From Actinomycetes bacterium (lineage in GTDB: Bacteria > Actinomycetota > Acidimicrobiia > Acidimicrobiales > Palsa-688), in the NCBI GenBank assembly GCA_021808785.1, contig JAKBAX010000004.1, positions 17,097-54,922 of the forward strand: DNA of 37,826 bases. Direction: 5' to 3'. Of the stretch, positions 8,421 to 17,699 are shown in pieces; the first letter of the stretch is position 1, and the number at the start of each line of letters is the position of its first letter. Made by a program: the position numbers and the translations under genes. The notes beneath the pieces were generated by a model. The model was not told the DNA's origin. It saw nothing but the letters and a program-made list of their open reading frames with translations, and did no database searches.

Positions 8421-8591
8421 GAGCTCCGCCACTCCGCCCTCACCCGTGCCGCCGAGGACGCAGCCAAGACTTTCACTCTGATGGCGTACAGCGGACACAC
8501 CAGAGTGGCCCGCCTGGCCCGCTACGCCGGGGTCAGCCCGGAAGCCCTGGCCCGCTGGCTGCAAGGACGCGACCCGGCCCGGTGTCGCTAG
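8421..8591 (+). pseudogene. Tyrosine recombinase/integrase, C-terminal remnant
   Basis: The frame reads FELRHSALTRAAED, LMAYSGHTRVARLARYAGVS and ALARWLQGRDPA before a TAG stop. LRHS is the box II His-x-x-Arg region and SGHT/LARY the following segment of tyrosine integrases. The remaining N-terminal ~300 residues are gone, replaced at about 8420 by the dehydrogenase remnant on the opposite strand. It probably marks the end of the element that delivered the Wadjet cassette, which begins 94 bp further on. Confidence 0.72.
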
Positions 8592-8684
8592 CCTCCAACC
8601 TGGTCTGCGCCGCCTCCGGCCTGGACGTCGAACGCCCGTTCGGTAACCGCGTCACCGTCACAGGGTCGCGCTACAACTGGAGCC

Positions 8685-10211
8685 GTGGAAGGGGAGTCGG
8701 GCACCGACACCGCCCTGCGGGTATTCGCCTACGCCGTCTACGAGAAGGCGCCGCTGTACGTGGCGGTGATCGACGCGCTGATGGAGGCCAAGGAGCGCTT
8801 CCAGCTGCAGCTGCGCCCGGCTGAGGTGGCCCGGGCCCTCGAGGAGGTGACAGCGGAGCGCGAGCACGTCACGGCGGAGGAGGTCGCCGACGCGCTCGAA
8901 GCGCTCTTCGGCTGGGGCAACGTCAGCCGCTTCTACGACCCGGCCGCGCCGGCGACCCTGGACCAGTTCTACGCCAAGCGGTTCCTCTACCAGCTGACCG
9001 AGGCGGGCGTGGCCGCCCACGAGGGCATCAGGGCGGTCCGGCGGGTGGGCCTCGACACCGGCCGGCTGTCCGGGGTCCTGCTGCCGGCCATCGCCGAGGG
9101 TCTGAAGGCGGTCGACACCGAGGCCGGGGCCGAGCCGGCGCCCGACCCGGCGCGCCTTTACAACTCGTTCGTGTCGTTGTTCGCCTCCTTCGCGGAGCTG
9201 GCGGACAACGCGGCCCGCTACATGGACACCCTCTCCGTCGAGATGTCCATCATCACGACCGATGACCAGTCGTTCATGGCCTACAAGCGCGCCGTCTTCG
9301 CCTACCTCGACGAGTTCGTCGCCCGCCTCTCGCAGCAGGTGCCCGAGATCGAAGCCGTCATAACCCACCTCGACCCGCATATCGCCGAGCTGATCGACAT
9401 CGCCGCCACCGCCGACCAGGCCCCGGTCCTGACAGGGCAGGACGACGGCGTCCGCCGGTCCTTGACGGACCGCTGGTCGGGCATCCGGGCCTGGTTCGTG
9501 TCCGAGAGCGACGCCCCCTCGATCGCCGACTCGCTGCGCTTGGCCATGGTCGACGCGATCAACCGGATCCTCTCCGCCCTCGACCGCCTGCACGAACGGC
9601 ACGTGAGGCGGGTGAGCCGGGAGGCCGACTTCATGCAGCTGGCCCGCTGGCTGGGCGGCATGGACGACCACGACGCGGCCGCACTGTGGGATCAGGCCTT
9701 CGGGCTGTGGTCGGCCCGCCACTTCGCCGAGTCGGCCGGCGACGAGGAGCTGCACCGCCACCTGAGCTTCTGGGCCGCCCCACCGGCCGAAGTCGCACCG
9801 CGGCTACGCACGTCCGGCGCCCGGGCCGCGCCCGGCCGCCCGGCCAAGGCGCCCAGCTATGCGGTGGCCAAGCAGGCCGGCCTGGCCGCGGTGAGACAGG
9901 CCCACCGCCAGGCCGAAGAGGCCCTGGCCCGGCTGGCTGTGCGGTCACCGATCCGGCTCTCCGACCTCGGCCGACTCGACCCGCACGAGTTCTCCTCTCT
10001 ACTGACGGTGATCGACGCCGCGCTGGCCGCCCCGCCCGACCGCCACGGGACCCGGACGGCGTCGAGCGCGCTGGTGGCGGTGAGGCTGCGACCTTTGTCC
10101 GAGAAGACGACCGCCGAAGTGGTAACGCCTTCAGGAACGCTGCGCTGCGACGACTGCGTCCTCGACATCGAACTCACCGGGCGATCAGTCCGCAGGGAGC
10201 AGGCCGGATGA
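8685..10211 (+). CDS. jetA: Wadjet type II JetA (DUF2397 / TIGR02677 kleisin-like subunit)
   Basis: A 508-residue protein and the first gene of the four-gene set. In the Wadjet system JetA is the kleisin-like subunit that joins the SMC heads, and the complex extrudes DNA loops and cleaves small circular DNA. The N-terminal ~95 residues (ALRVFAYAVYEKAPLYVAVI onward) look like a winged-helix domain. The middle is helical and charged, with IITTDDQSFMAYK and HERHVRRVSREADFMQLA. The C-terminus ends SDLGRLDPHEFSSLL followed by beta-rich residues. The start is GTG at 8685 with GGAG 4 nt upstream, not a strong choice but the only one that fits the N-terminal helix. The stop overlaps jetB by 4 bp (ATGA). 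The DUF assignment is from memory of the family and gene order. Confidence 0.88.
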   Translation: MEGESGTDTALRVFAYAVYEKAPLYVAVIDALMEAKERFQLQLRPAEVARALEEVTAEREHVTAEEVADALEALFGWGNVSRFYDPAAPATLDQFYAKRFLYQLTEAGVAAHEGIRAVRRVGLDTGRLSGVLLPAIAEGLKAVDTEAGAEPAPDPARLYNSFVSLFASFAELADNAARYMDTLSVEMSIITTDDQSFMAYKRAVFAYLDEFVARLSQQVPEIEAVITHLDPHIAELIDIAATADQAPVLTGQDDGVRRSLTDRWSGIRAWFVSESDAPSIADSLRLAMVDAINRILSALDRLHERHVRRVSREADFMQLARWLGGMDDHDAAALWDQAFGLWSARHFAESAGDEELHRHLSFWAAPPAEVAPRLRTSGARAAPGRPAKAPSYAVAKQAGLAAVRQAHRQAEEALARLAVRSPIRLSDLGRLDPHEFSSLLTVIDAALAAPPDRHGTRTASSALVAVRLRPLSEKTTAEVVTPSGTLRCDDCVLDIELTGRSVRREQAG

Positions 10212-11428
10212 GCCCCGATCCGGCCCAGTTCCGGGCCGGCGTCCGGGCTCTCGTCGCCGAGCCCCTGACCGACCGGACCAGCCCCGCGTTCGCCGAAATC
10301 CGCCGGCACCGGCGGGAGCTGACCCGGTTCTTCGCCGACGAGCTGGGCTACCGCCTCGACGCCACCCGCCCGCACGCGGCCCGGCTGGCCAAGCTGCCCG
10401 GTCCCGGCCACCAACCGCGGGGGCTCGAGACCAGGGGCGGGCGGCGTTTCGACGGCCGGCGCTACGCCCTCGTGTGCCTGGTGCTGGCGTCGGCCGAGAG
10501 CGCCGGCGAGTACACCACCTTGCAGCGGCTCTTCGACGATGTGGGGCTGCGGGCGTCGGGCATCGACGGGCTGGGCTGGGACGGGCGGGTGGCCACCGAC
10601 CGGAGAGTGTTCATCCATGCGGTGCAGGCCCTGCAGGACCTGGGTGTGTTCGAGCGGGCCGACGGTGACGAGGAGCGCTTCGCCCGAGGCGAGGCCGGCG
10701 GCGACGCGCTGTACCGCATCGACCGGGACCGGTTGTCGCTGCTGCCGACCACGGCTCAGCCTCCGTCGCTGGCCGCCGGCCCGGCCGACGTGGCGGACGA
10801 GGCCTATCCCGACACCGAGCAGGGCCGCCTGCTGCGCCGCCGGCACCGGGTCACTCGGGCGCTGGTGGAGGAGCCGGTCGTGTACCGCGACGACCTGACC
10901 GACGAGGAGATCGACTACCTGCGCTCGCAACGGGGCCGGCTCGAACGGCTGCTCGCCGATCGGTTCGGTCTCACCCTCGAGGCGCGGGCCGAGGGGTGGG
11001 TCACCCTGGACGAGACCGGTGAGCTCTCCAACTTGCACTGGCCCGACTACGGGGCCGCCGAGACGACCGCGCTGCGGCTGTGCGACGAGCTGCGGGCGAG
11101 GCACCTCGACGCCGAGTGCTCTGAGCGCGCCCACCGCTCCGACCGCTCCGACGAGTGGCCCATCGGGGAGGTGGTGGCCTTCGTGCGGCAGCTTTCCGAC
11201 GAGTACGCCGGCTACTGGAAGAAGGGCACCGACGACGACTCCGGCGCCCAACGCCTGGCCGAAGAGGCCATCGACATCCTGGTCGCGGGCCGCCTCGCCG
11301 TGCGCAGCACGACCGGGTTGACGGCCCGCCCGGCCGCGGCCCGTTACGCCGCTCTCGATGCGGTGCGGCCCGCCCCGACGCTGGCGCCCCTGGAATTAGA
11401 AGTATCAGAAGCAGAGGAGCCGTCCTGA
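10208..11428 (+). CDS. jetB: Wadjet type II JetB (DUF2398 / TIGR02678, KITE-like subunit)
   Basis: A 406-residue protein. In Wadjet JetB is the winged-helix KITE-like partner that binds the kleisin next to the SMC heads. Visible segments include GRRFDGRRYALVCLVLASAE, where this family has its first helix-turn-helix, then TTLQRLFDDV, HRVTRALVEEPVVYRDDL and EEIDYLRSQRGRLERLLADR. The ATG at 10208 overlaps the jetA stop in ATGA, so translation is probably coupled. A longer in-frame reading runs back into jetA but is only the shadow of that gene. The stop TGA is separated from the jetC ATG by one base. Confidence 0.88.
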   Translation: MSPDPAQFRAGVRALVAEPLTDRTSPAFAEIRRHRRELTRFFADELGYRLDATRPHAARLAKLPGPGHQPRGLETRGGRRFDGRRYALVCLVLASAESAGEYTTLQRLFDDVGLRASGIDGLGWDGRVATDRRVFIHAVQALQDLGVFERADGDEERFARGEAGGDALYRIDRDRLSLLPTTAQPPSLAAGPADVADEAYPDTEQGRLLRRRHRVTRALVEEPVVYRDDLTDEEIDYLRSQRGRLERLLADRFGLTLEARAEGWVTLDETGELSNLHWPDYGAAETTALRLCDELRARHLDAECSERAHRSDRSDEWPIGEVVAFVRQLSDEYAGYWKKGTDDDSGAQRLAEEAIDILVAGRLAVRSTTGLTARPAAARYAALDAVRPAPTLAPLELEVSEAEEPS

Positions 11429-11429
11429 T

Positions 11430-14400
11430 ATGACCGCCACCATCGAGCGGCTACCCGGATCGCAGCGCCTGCCCCGCCCGTCGGCCGGTCGCATGCGGCC
11501 GCTGCGGGCCGGGATCATCAACGTCTGGGAGTACGACCACCAGGAGTTCTGGTTCTCCGACGGCCGGTTGATCCTGCGGGGTCAGAACACGGCGGGGAAG
11601 TCGAAGGCGCTGGAGCTGCTGTTCCCGTTCGTCCTCGACGGCGACATCCGCCCGCAGCGCCTCGACCCGTTCGGGTCGGTGTCCAAGACGATGTACTGGA
11701 ACCTCATCGGCTTCTGCGAGCGGGAATCGGCCATCGGCTACTGCTGGGCCGAGTTCGGCCGCATCGACGAGGACGGGGCCGTGCAGTTCGTGACCTGCAT
11801 CGTCGGCATGCGGTCGGTCCGCTCCGCGGGCAAGAAGGTGGACACCTGGTTCGCCGTCACTCCCGCCCGCGTCGGGGCCGACCTGGAACTGGCCCCGTCC
11901 GACCTGCCGCTGACGCAGGACCGCTTCCGCGCCGCGGTGGCCGCACTCCCGGAGCGCAGCGTGTTCTCCACATCGGCCCGGGACCACAGGGCGGCGGTGG
12001 ACCACGCCCTGTTCGGTCTGGGTCCGCAGCGCTACGACGCGCTGGTGCATCTCCTGCTGCAGCTGCGCCGGCCCAAACTCTCGGAGAAGCTGGACATGAC
12101 CCGGCTCGGCGAGTACCTGACCGACGCCCTTCCGCCGCTCGAGCACCACCGCATGGAGCGCCTGGCCACCGCCTTCGCCCGCCTGGACGACGAGTCGGCG
12201 GCCCTCGAGCGCCTCGAGGCCAGCGCCCGGGAGCTGCACAGTTTCCTCGACCACTACCGGGCCCACGCCCGGGTCCAGACCCGCCTGCGGGCCGACGACG
12301 TCCGCTCGGCCAACAGCCAGTTCGACCGGGTCACCGAGCGGGCCCGGGTCGAGCGGGAGAAGCACGACCGGGCCACTGCTCTGCTCACCGACATCGACAC
12401 CCGCCTGGCCGGCCTGGCCGCCGACATCGTCCGCATCAACGGCCAGCTGGCCGGACTCGACCTCTCCAAGGTGCACGCCCTGGAAGAAGTGGGAAAAAGG
12501 GCGGCCGCCGCGGAGTCGACTGCCACCGACCTGGAACGGCGGGCCGCGCGGGACCGGGCGGCCGCCGGTCGCGACTGGTCGCGCTCAACCGCAGCTGACG
12601 ATGCGGCGGCCACCGCGACGGCTCGCCGCGACGAGTCGGTGGAGGTGGCGGGTGAGGCCGCCGTCGCCGGCGGGGTGGGCCAGGAGCACGAGTTGCACGC
12701 GGATCAGTTGTCGAGCGAACCGGATCGGGCCCGGGTGGCGCTGAGAGGCGTGGCCGACCGACGGGAAGCACTGGTCCGCAAGGTGCGTGCCGCTGCGGCC
12801 GCGGCGGAGGGAGCCCGCCAGCGGATCCTGGCCGACCAGCGAGCCTCCGAGGACGCAGAGCTGGCCTTGGAGGGGGCGCGTCGTGAGTTGGCCGCGGCGG
12901 AGTCCGAGCTGGAGGCGGCCGTCGGCGAACTGGTCGAGGTGGTGGCGGCCTGGTCGGCCCGGTGGGCGGTGCCGGTGCCGGCTGACCAGGTGGATGCGCT
13001 GGTGGCGGGGGAGCGGGTGGCGGCCCGCCCCCTGCTGGCCGATTCCCGCCGGACGGTCGCGGAGGCCCGGTCGTCGTTGGAACGGGAGTCGGCCCTGGTG
13101 GCCGACCGGCGGACGACCGCGGTCGACGAGCGGGCGCAGGTCGAGGCGGAGACCGACCTGGCACCGCCGGCCCGGCCGGGACGTCCGGCGGAGCGGCCCG
13201 ACGGCTTCACCCCGCTGTGGGCGTGTGTCGACTTCGACCCCACGCTGTCGGAAGCCGACCGGGCGGGTCTGGAGGCCGGGTTGGAAGCCTCCGGCGTGCT
13301 CGACGCGCTGGTCGGTCCGGACGGGACGGTGCTGGACGGCGAGACGCTGGACACCTTGATCTTGCCGGACAGCCGATCTGCGGCGGCGGCCTCATCGGCG
13401 GCAGCCGGGTCAGCTGACGGCGGGTTGGGTGGGCTGGTGCCGGCCGGTCCCGCAGCCGAGGTAGTGGGCAGGGCGTTGGCCGCCCTGCGGTCGGCCGGCT
13501 CCTGGTCGGTGGACGGCCGGTGGTCGCTGGGACCGCTTCGGGGCCGGTGGGCCAAGGAGTCGGCGGAGTACATCGGGGCGGCCGCCCGGGCGGAGGCCCG
13601 CCGCCGGCGCATCGCCGAGTTGACCGCCGCCATCCATGCGGCCGACGAGGAACTGGCCCGGCTGCAGGCCTCGATGGCCGACCTCGAAGCCGAGTCGGCC
13701 CGCCTGGAGGCCGCGGAAGCGGCGTGGCCGTCAACGGACCGCCTGCGCGACGCCCGCAAGGATCGGGACCGGGCGGAGACCGTCGTTGCCGCCGCGACAG
13801 CGGAGGCGGAGCGGGCCCGTGCGTGCCGCGAGCGATCCCGGGCCGAAGGCCAAGCCGCCCTCGACGCCCTGGCTGCGGCTGAGACCGAGGCTCGCTGCAC
13901 AGCTGACGCGGCGGATGACGTGTTGAGCGCGTTGGGTCGTTACCGCGAGGCGCTGGGCGAAGCCGTGGCCGCAGTGCAGGCCGCGCTCTCCGCGGCTCAG
14001 GCCGCGGCCGACGCGGCGGCGAGAGCTGGGGAGTCCGAATCGAGGGCGGCCGAGTCCGAGGCGGCAGCCGCCCGGGCGCGGGAGGCCGCCGACTCTGCCC
14101 GGGCCGAGGCAGACGAGCTGCGCCGCACCTCGGGCGCCGACGCCGAAGCGGTCCTGGCCCGCCAGCGCGAACTGACTCAGCAGCTGGAGCAGTCGCGGGC
14201 TTCGCGGGACGCGCTGCGGGTCCAGCGCGACAGGGCCCTTTCCGATGAGGCGGCTGCCAAGGCGCTCCTCGCCCGTGCCGAGGAAGAGAAGGCCGACCGG
14301 GACCAGGCCCGTGCCCAGGCGTTGGAACGGCTGGCCGCCCTCGCCTCGACCGAGTTGGCCGTGCTGGCGGTGGGAGCAGTGGACAGCGGCCGGGACCTGA

Positions 14401-15482
14401 GCCAGGTCACCGCCGGGCTCACCTTCGCCCGCGCCGCCTACGACCGTCTCCGTGACGTGGACGTCGACCAGAAGGCGCAGGACGCGGTGGCCACCCGCTT
14501 CCACCACGGTTACACCACCCTCCAGTCCCAGCTCGGGGTCGACTTCAACCCGTACCTCGACGCCAGCGACGGGCTCGAGGTGTGTTTCGGGACGCTCAAC
14601 GGCCAGACGGTGATGCTCTCAGAGCTGTCGACTTCGATCGACGACCAGGTCCGCCGGCGCCGCGAGACCCTCACCGCCGAGGAGCGCGAGCTGATCCAGC
14701 GGCACCTGCTCACGGAGGTGGGCAGCCATCTGGGCGAGCGGGTGCACGCCGCCTGGTCGCTCACCCGGAAGATGAACGAGCAGCTCGCCTCCCACCCCAC
14801 CCGCGGGGGCGTCAGCCTGGAGCTGGCGTGGGAGGTGGCGCCCGACGCCGGTGCCGGGGCGGAGCAGGCGGCCCGGCTGCTGCGCCAGGACGTGCACCTA
14901 CTGGACGAGCCGCAGCGGGTGGCGCTGGCCGGGTTCCTCCACGAGCGGGTGCGGATGGCGCGGGAGGACACCGAGGGGGCGGACATGGTGGAACGGCTGA
15001 CCGGCGCCCTCGACTACCGGCGCTGGCACCGCTTCTCGGTGTACCGGATCGCAGCCGGCCGCAAGGAGAAGCTGACGGCCCGCTCGCAGGCGGTCGGCTC
15101 CGGCGGTGAACAGGCCAAGCTGGCCCACCTGCCGCTGTTCGCGGCGACGGCCGCCTACTACGCGTCCGCCCGGGCCGACGCCCCGCACCTGTTGATGCTG
15201 GACGAGGCGTTCGCCGGCATCGACGACAGCCAGCGCGGCGACTGCATGGGCATGCTGGTCGATCTGGACCTGGACATGGTCCTCACGAACTATTCCGAGT
15301 GGGGCTGTTACCGGGAGATCCCGTCTGTGGCCACCTATCACCTGGAGCGGATACCGGGCCGCCTGGGCGTCACCGCCCTGCGCTTCGTGTGGGACGGCAG
15401 TACCCGCCTCGAAGACGACCCGTGGTTGGAGGAACGGGAGTCAGTGACCTCAGGTTCGGGTGGTGACGGGCTCTTCGCTTGA
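11430..15482 (+). CDS. jetC: Wadjet type II JetC (SMC/MukB-like ATPase, TIGR02680)
   Basis: A 1350-residue SMC-like ATPase. Walker A is GQNTAGKS at residues 51-58. Two very Ala/Glu/Arg-rich coiled-coil arms run at about 270-560 and 740-1010. Between them a globular hinge carries FTPLWACVDFDPTLSEAD and ILPDSRSAAAASS. The C-terminal head has the ABC signature SGGEQ at about 1224-1228 and Walker B LLMLDEAFAGIDD at about 1253-1265. ATP-driven loop extrusion by this subunit lets the complex sense small circular DNA. The ATG at 11430 lies one base after the jetB stop, and the 3' end overlaps jetD by 23 bp. All ATPase motifs are intact. Confidence 0.93.
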   Translation: MTATIERLPGSQRLPRPSAGRMRPLRAGIINVWEYDHQEFWFSDGRLILRGQNTAGKSKALELLFPFVLDGDIRPQRLDPFGSVSKTMYWNLIGFCERESAIGYCWAEFGRIDEDGAVQFVTCIVGMRSVRSAGKKVDTWFAVTPARVGADLELAPSDLPLTQDRFRAAVAALPERSVFSTSARDHRAAVDHALFGLGPQRYDALVHLLLQLRRPKLSEKLDMTRLGEYLTDALPPLEHHRMERLATAFARLDDESAALERLEASARELHSFLDHYRAHARVQTRLRADDVRSANSQFDRVTERARVEREKHDRATALLTDIDTRLAGLAADIVRINGQLAGLDLSKVHALEEVGKRAAAAESTATDLERRAARDRAAAGRDWSRSTAADDAAATATARRDESVEVAGEAAVAGGVGQEHELHADQLSSEPDRARVALRGVADRREALVRKVRAAAAAAEGARQRILADQRASEDAELALEGARRELAAAESELEAAVGELVEVVAAWSARWAVPVPADQVDALVAGERVAARPLLADSRRTVAEARSSLERESALVADRRTTAVDERAQVEAETDLAPPARPGRPAERPDGFTPLWACVDFDPTLSEADRAGLEAGLEASGVLDALVGPDGTVLDGETLDTLILPDSRSAAAASSAAAGSADGGLGGLVPAGPAAEVVGRALAALRSAGSWSVDGRWSLGPLRGRWAKESAEYIGAAARAEARRRRIAELTAAIHAADEELARLQASMADLEAESARLEAAEAAWPSTDRLRDARKDRDRAETVVAAATAEAERARACRERSRAEGQAALDALAAAETEARCTADAADDVLSALGRYREALGEAVAAVQAALSAAQAAADAAARAGESESRAAESEAAAARAREAADSARAEADELRRTSGADAEAVLARQRELTQQLEQSRASRDALRVQRDRALSDEAAAKALLARAEEEKADRDQARAQALERLAALASTELAVLAVGAVDSGRDLSQVTAGLTFARAAYDRLRDVDVDQKAQDAVATRFHHGYTTLQSQLGVDFNPYLDASDGLEVCFGTLNGQTVMLSELSTSIDDQVRRRRETLTAEERELIQRHLLTEVGSHLGERVHAAWSLTRKMNEQLASHPTRGGVSLELAWEVAPDAGAGAEQAARLLRQDVHLLDEPQRVALAGFLHERVRMAREDTEGADMVERLTGALDYRRWHRFSVYRIAAGRKEKLTARSQAVGSGGEQAKLAHLPLFAATAAYYASARADAPHLLMLDEAFAGIDDSQRGDCMGMLVDLDLDMVLTNYSEWGCYREIPSVATYHLERIPGRLGVTALRFVWDGSTRLEDDPWLEERESVTSGSGGDGLFA

Positions 15483-16695
15483 GTTCCTGGCCGTCGATCG
15501 GCTGGCGCCGCTGTGGTCGGCCGCCCACCGCCGGCTGGAGGAGACCGGCGGCCGAGTGGCCGGGTTCGCCGTCCATCTCCGCACGCTGACCGACGACGAG
15601 CGGGCCGCCATAGATCGCCTGCTCGGCGTGCGGTCCAGGGGCAAGACGGTCCGAGTCGATCTGGAGAAGCTGGACGCGCTTATGCAGGAACGGGTCGGTC
15701 GGGGCCTGGCCGCGGTGGTGACGTCGATCGTCGGGCCGTTGCGGGATCGGCCGGGCGAGCGGGCCGCTGTCTCGGAGGCGGAAGAGGCGCTGTGGTCGGG
15801 GCTGCTCGGCCATGCGGCGCTGCGCCGGCATCCGGGACTGGAGGCGTGGCTGCTGGGCTTGCGGCGCGGCGGGTCATGGCGGCGCATCGATTCGCCTGAG
15901 TCGACTCTCGCCGACGCGCTGGCGGTGCTGGACCGGCTGCCGCAGACGGCCCGGCGGGGCCGGAGCAACCTGGCCGTGCGCGTACTGGGTGACGCCCACG
16001 CGCTGGACGACAACACTGCGGTCGGGCGGCTGGTGCTCTCCGCCCTGGCTTCGCTGGAAGGCACGCCCATGCCGCTGCGTGCGGCGGACAGACGCCGGCT
16101 CTGGGCCGACCAGGGCGTCATCTCGGATGAGACCTCGTCGACCGTGCTGACGCTCGGTCTGCGACCCGCAGTCGTGGGTCCGCTCACGGAGGCCGCTGCA
16201 CTCTGGGCGTCGACCGGGGTGCCGCTGCCCATACCGCTGGCCGCGGTGCAGACGGAAGGGTGGCGGGTACCGGAGGGCACGGCGGTGTGGGTGTGCGAGA
16301 ACCCCTCCGTCCTGGCCGCCGCGGCTGGGGCCGGTGCGACTGTCGTGTGCGTGGAGGGCCGTCCGTCCGTCGCGGCGAACCTCCTCCTGGCGTCGCTCGC
16401 CGAGGGCGGAGCGCACCTGCGTTACCACGGCGACTTCGGAGCCGGCGGCATTTCCATCGCCAACGCCATCATCGGCGCCATCGGCGCAAAGCCGTGGCGG
16501 TTCCGCTCCGGCGATCATGCCCTGGCTCTGGAACGGGCGCGGGCGTCTGAGACCTCGCTGCGGCCGCTGCGGGGCGTGATCCCCGAGGCGATCTGGGACC
16601 CGGACCTGGCCCCGGCGGTCAGGGCCTCCGGTGTCGAGGTGGAAGAGGAGCTTGTCATCGACTTGCTGCTGGCCGACCTGGTGGCGTCGGCCTGA
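15460..16695 (+). CDS. jetD: Wadjet type II JetD (DUF2399/DUF3323, TOPRIM-type nuclease subunit)
   Basis: A 411-residue protein. JetD is the topoisomerase VI-like nuclease subunit that cuts plasmid DNA. The C-terminal TOPRIM-like fold is visible: WVCENPSVLAAA with Glu280, VVCVEGRPSVAANLLLASL, then LRYHGDFGAGGISIANAI with Asp325. In many relatives the second motif reads GDFD; here the residue two after Asp325 is Gly327, so one metal-binding acid may be missing or supplied elsewhere. The N-terminal half is the helical DUF3323-type arm. The start is GTG at 15460 (another GTG follows at once), inside the end of jetC. This is the last gene of the operon; the next gene is on the other strand. Confidence 0.88.
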   Translation: MVTGSSLEFLAVDRLAPLWSAAHRRLEETGGRVAGFAVHLRTLTDDERAAIDRLLGVRSRGKTVRVDLEKLDALMQERVGRGLAAVVTSIVGPLRDRPGERAAVSEAEEALWSGLLGHAALRRHPGLEAWLLGLRRGGSWRRIDSPESTLADALAVLDRLPQTARRGRSNLAVRVLGDAHALDDNTAVGRLVLSALASLEGTPMPLRAADRRRLWADQGVISDETSSTVLTLGLRPAVVGPLTEAAALWASTGVPLPIPLAAVQTEGWRVPEGTAVWVCENPSVLAAAAGAGATVVCVEGRPSVAANLLLASLAEGGAHLRYHGDFGAGGISIANAIIGAIGAKPWRFRSGDHALALERARASETSLRPLRGVIPEAIWDPDLAPAVRASGVEVEEELVIDLLLADLVASA

Positions 16696-16719
16696 GCAGG
16701 ACGCCGGCCCAAGCTGGTA

Positions 16720-16755
16720 CCACTTTCCGACAGCGATTAGTGCCGCTTTCCGACA
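16720..16755 (+). repeat. Short tandem repeat after the Wadjet operon
   Basis: CC(A/G)CTTTCCGACA occurs at 16720-16732 and 16743-16755, 23 bp apart, just after jetD. It may be the remnant of a mobile-element end. Nothing further is supported. Confidence 0.3.
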
Positions 16756-16815
16756 TTCGTGGCTGCAGCTCGAAGAGAGCTGTCATCTCTTCTGCACAGG
16801 TTCTGGTGCAATCCT

Positions 16816-17640
16816 CTATAGAGGGCTGAGTAAGGCCAACAGGTCCGTCGCGTTGGCGCTCTCCACGTGCTCGGGAGCGTTCCACACCACCGCGCCGTGC
16901 AGCAAGTGGCCATACAGACTCCGTGCCAGGGAGACCGTGCGAAGCCGGTCGGATCGCCAATTGGTAGCTGCTGCCACTTCCGCGAGCTCGCTCCCGCATT
17001 GCTTGAGACGGCGCACCCACCTTTCCAGCGGGACGCGACCTGGTATGCGATCGGACTTATGACTGTTGCAGGAGGCATGGGCCATAACGAGGTTCTCTAC
17101 CGCATCGTTGGGCCATCTGGCCCATGGAACGAAGTGGTCCACGGCGCTCGACGCAGCGAGAGACTGACCACAGTAAAAGCACAGTCCTGCCTGGATGTCG
17201 GTCAGGTCCCTTCGGAGGGGGAGGGGGAATCTGACGCGCTCTGCACCAAAGAGATGCCGACGTAAGTGATCCTCCCTCACCTCCAGCTTGTTGAGATCAG
17301 CACCATGCGGATCCAGTGCAGCTCCACGAGTGGCCGAAGCAGCGGCGCCAACCTCACCAGCTGGTCACCCGCACCGGCACGGAGCTGTACCTTCGCCCCG
17401 CCTCCTGCGGCCAACCGGGACAGGGTGACGCCCTCGCCCAGTCGATGTCATATATGAACGGTTGCGGCACGCCGTCGACGGTCTGCAACCGCACGAGGGG
17501 GTAGCGAGCGACAGTCAGTTCGACGACATCGAGCACCTGTCTGACGTGATCCACAGGCAGTAGTGCCACAGCCATGTCCCAGGTCTTGACGTTCGGCAGC
17601 AACAGTTCAGCGATGCCGGACAGATCTTCCGTCCCACCCT
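16816..17640 (-). pseudogene. HNH endonuclease, frame broken twice
   Basis: The C-terminal frame (16816-17280) contains a clear HNH domain: CFYCGQSL, then VDHFVPWARWPNDAVENLV, then HASCNSHKSD, with zinc Cys pairs and the catalytic His. The protein continues upstream in two other frames: RLAPLLRPLVELHWIRMV joins ADLNKLEVREDHL only if one base is restored near 17302, and PFIYDIDW joins EGVTLSRLAAGG if one is restored near 17437. The N-terminal part (VDHVRQVLDVVELTVARYPLV) is fused in frame to the DUF2075-like remnant. The reconstructed protein would be about 270 residues. As it stands it is a pseudogene, unless the two one-base gaps are sequence errors. It is convergent with the Wadjet operon. 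Confidence 0.7.
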
Positions 17641-17699
17641 CGTTCGCCGATTCTGAAGGATCGACCACGGTCACGCCCCGATCTCTCCACCCACTATCG

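Noticed and set aside
9857-12476. Long minus-strand frames opposite jetA, jetB and jetC
   Set aside because: They arise from high GC at third codon positions. No motifs or start signals.
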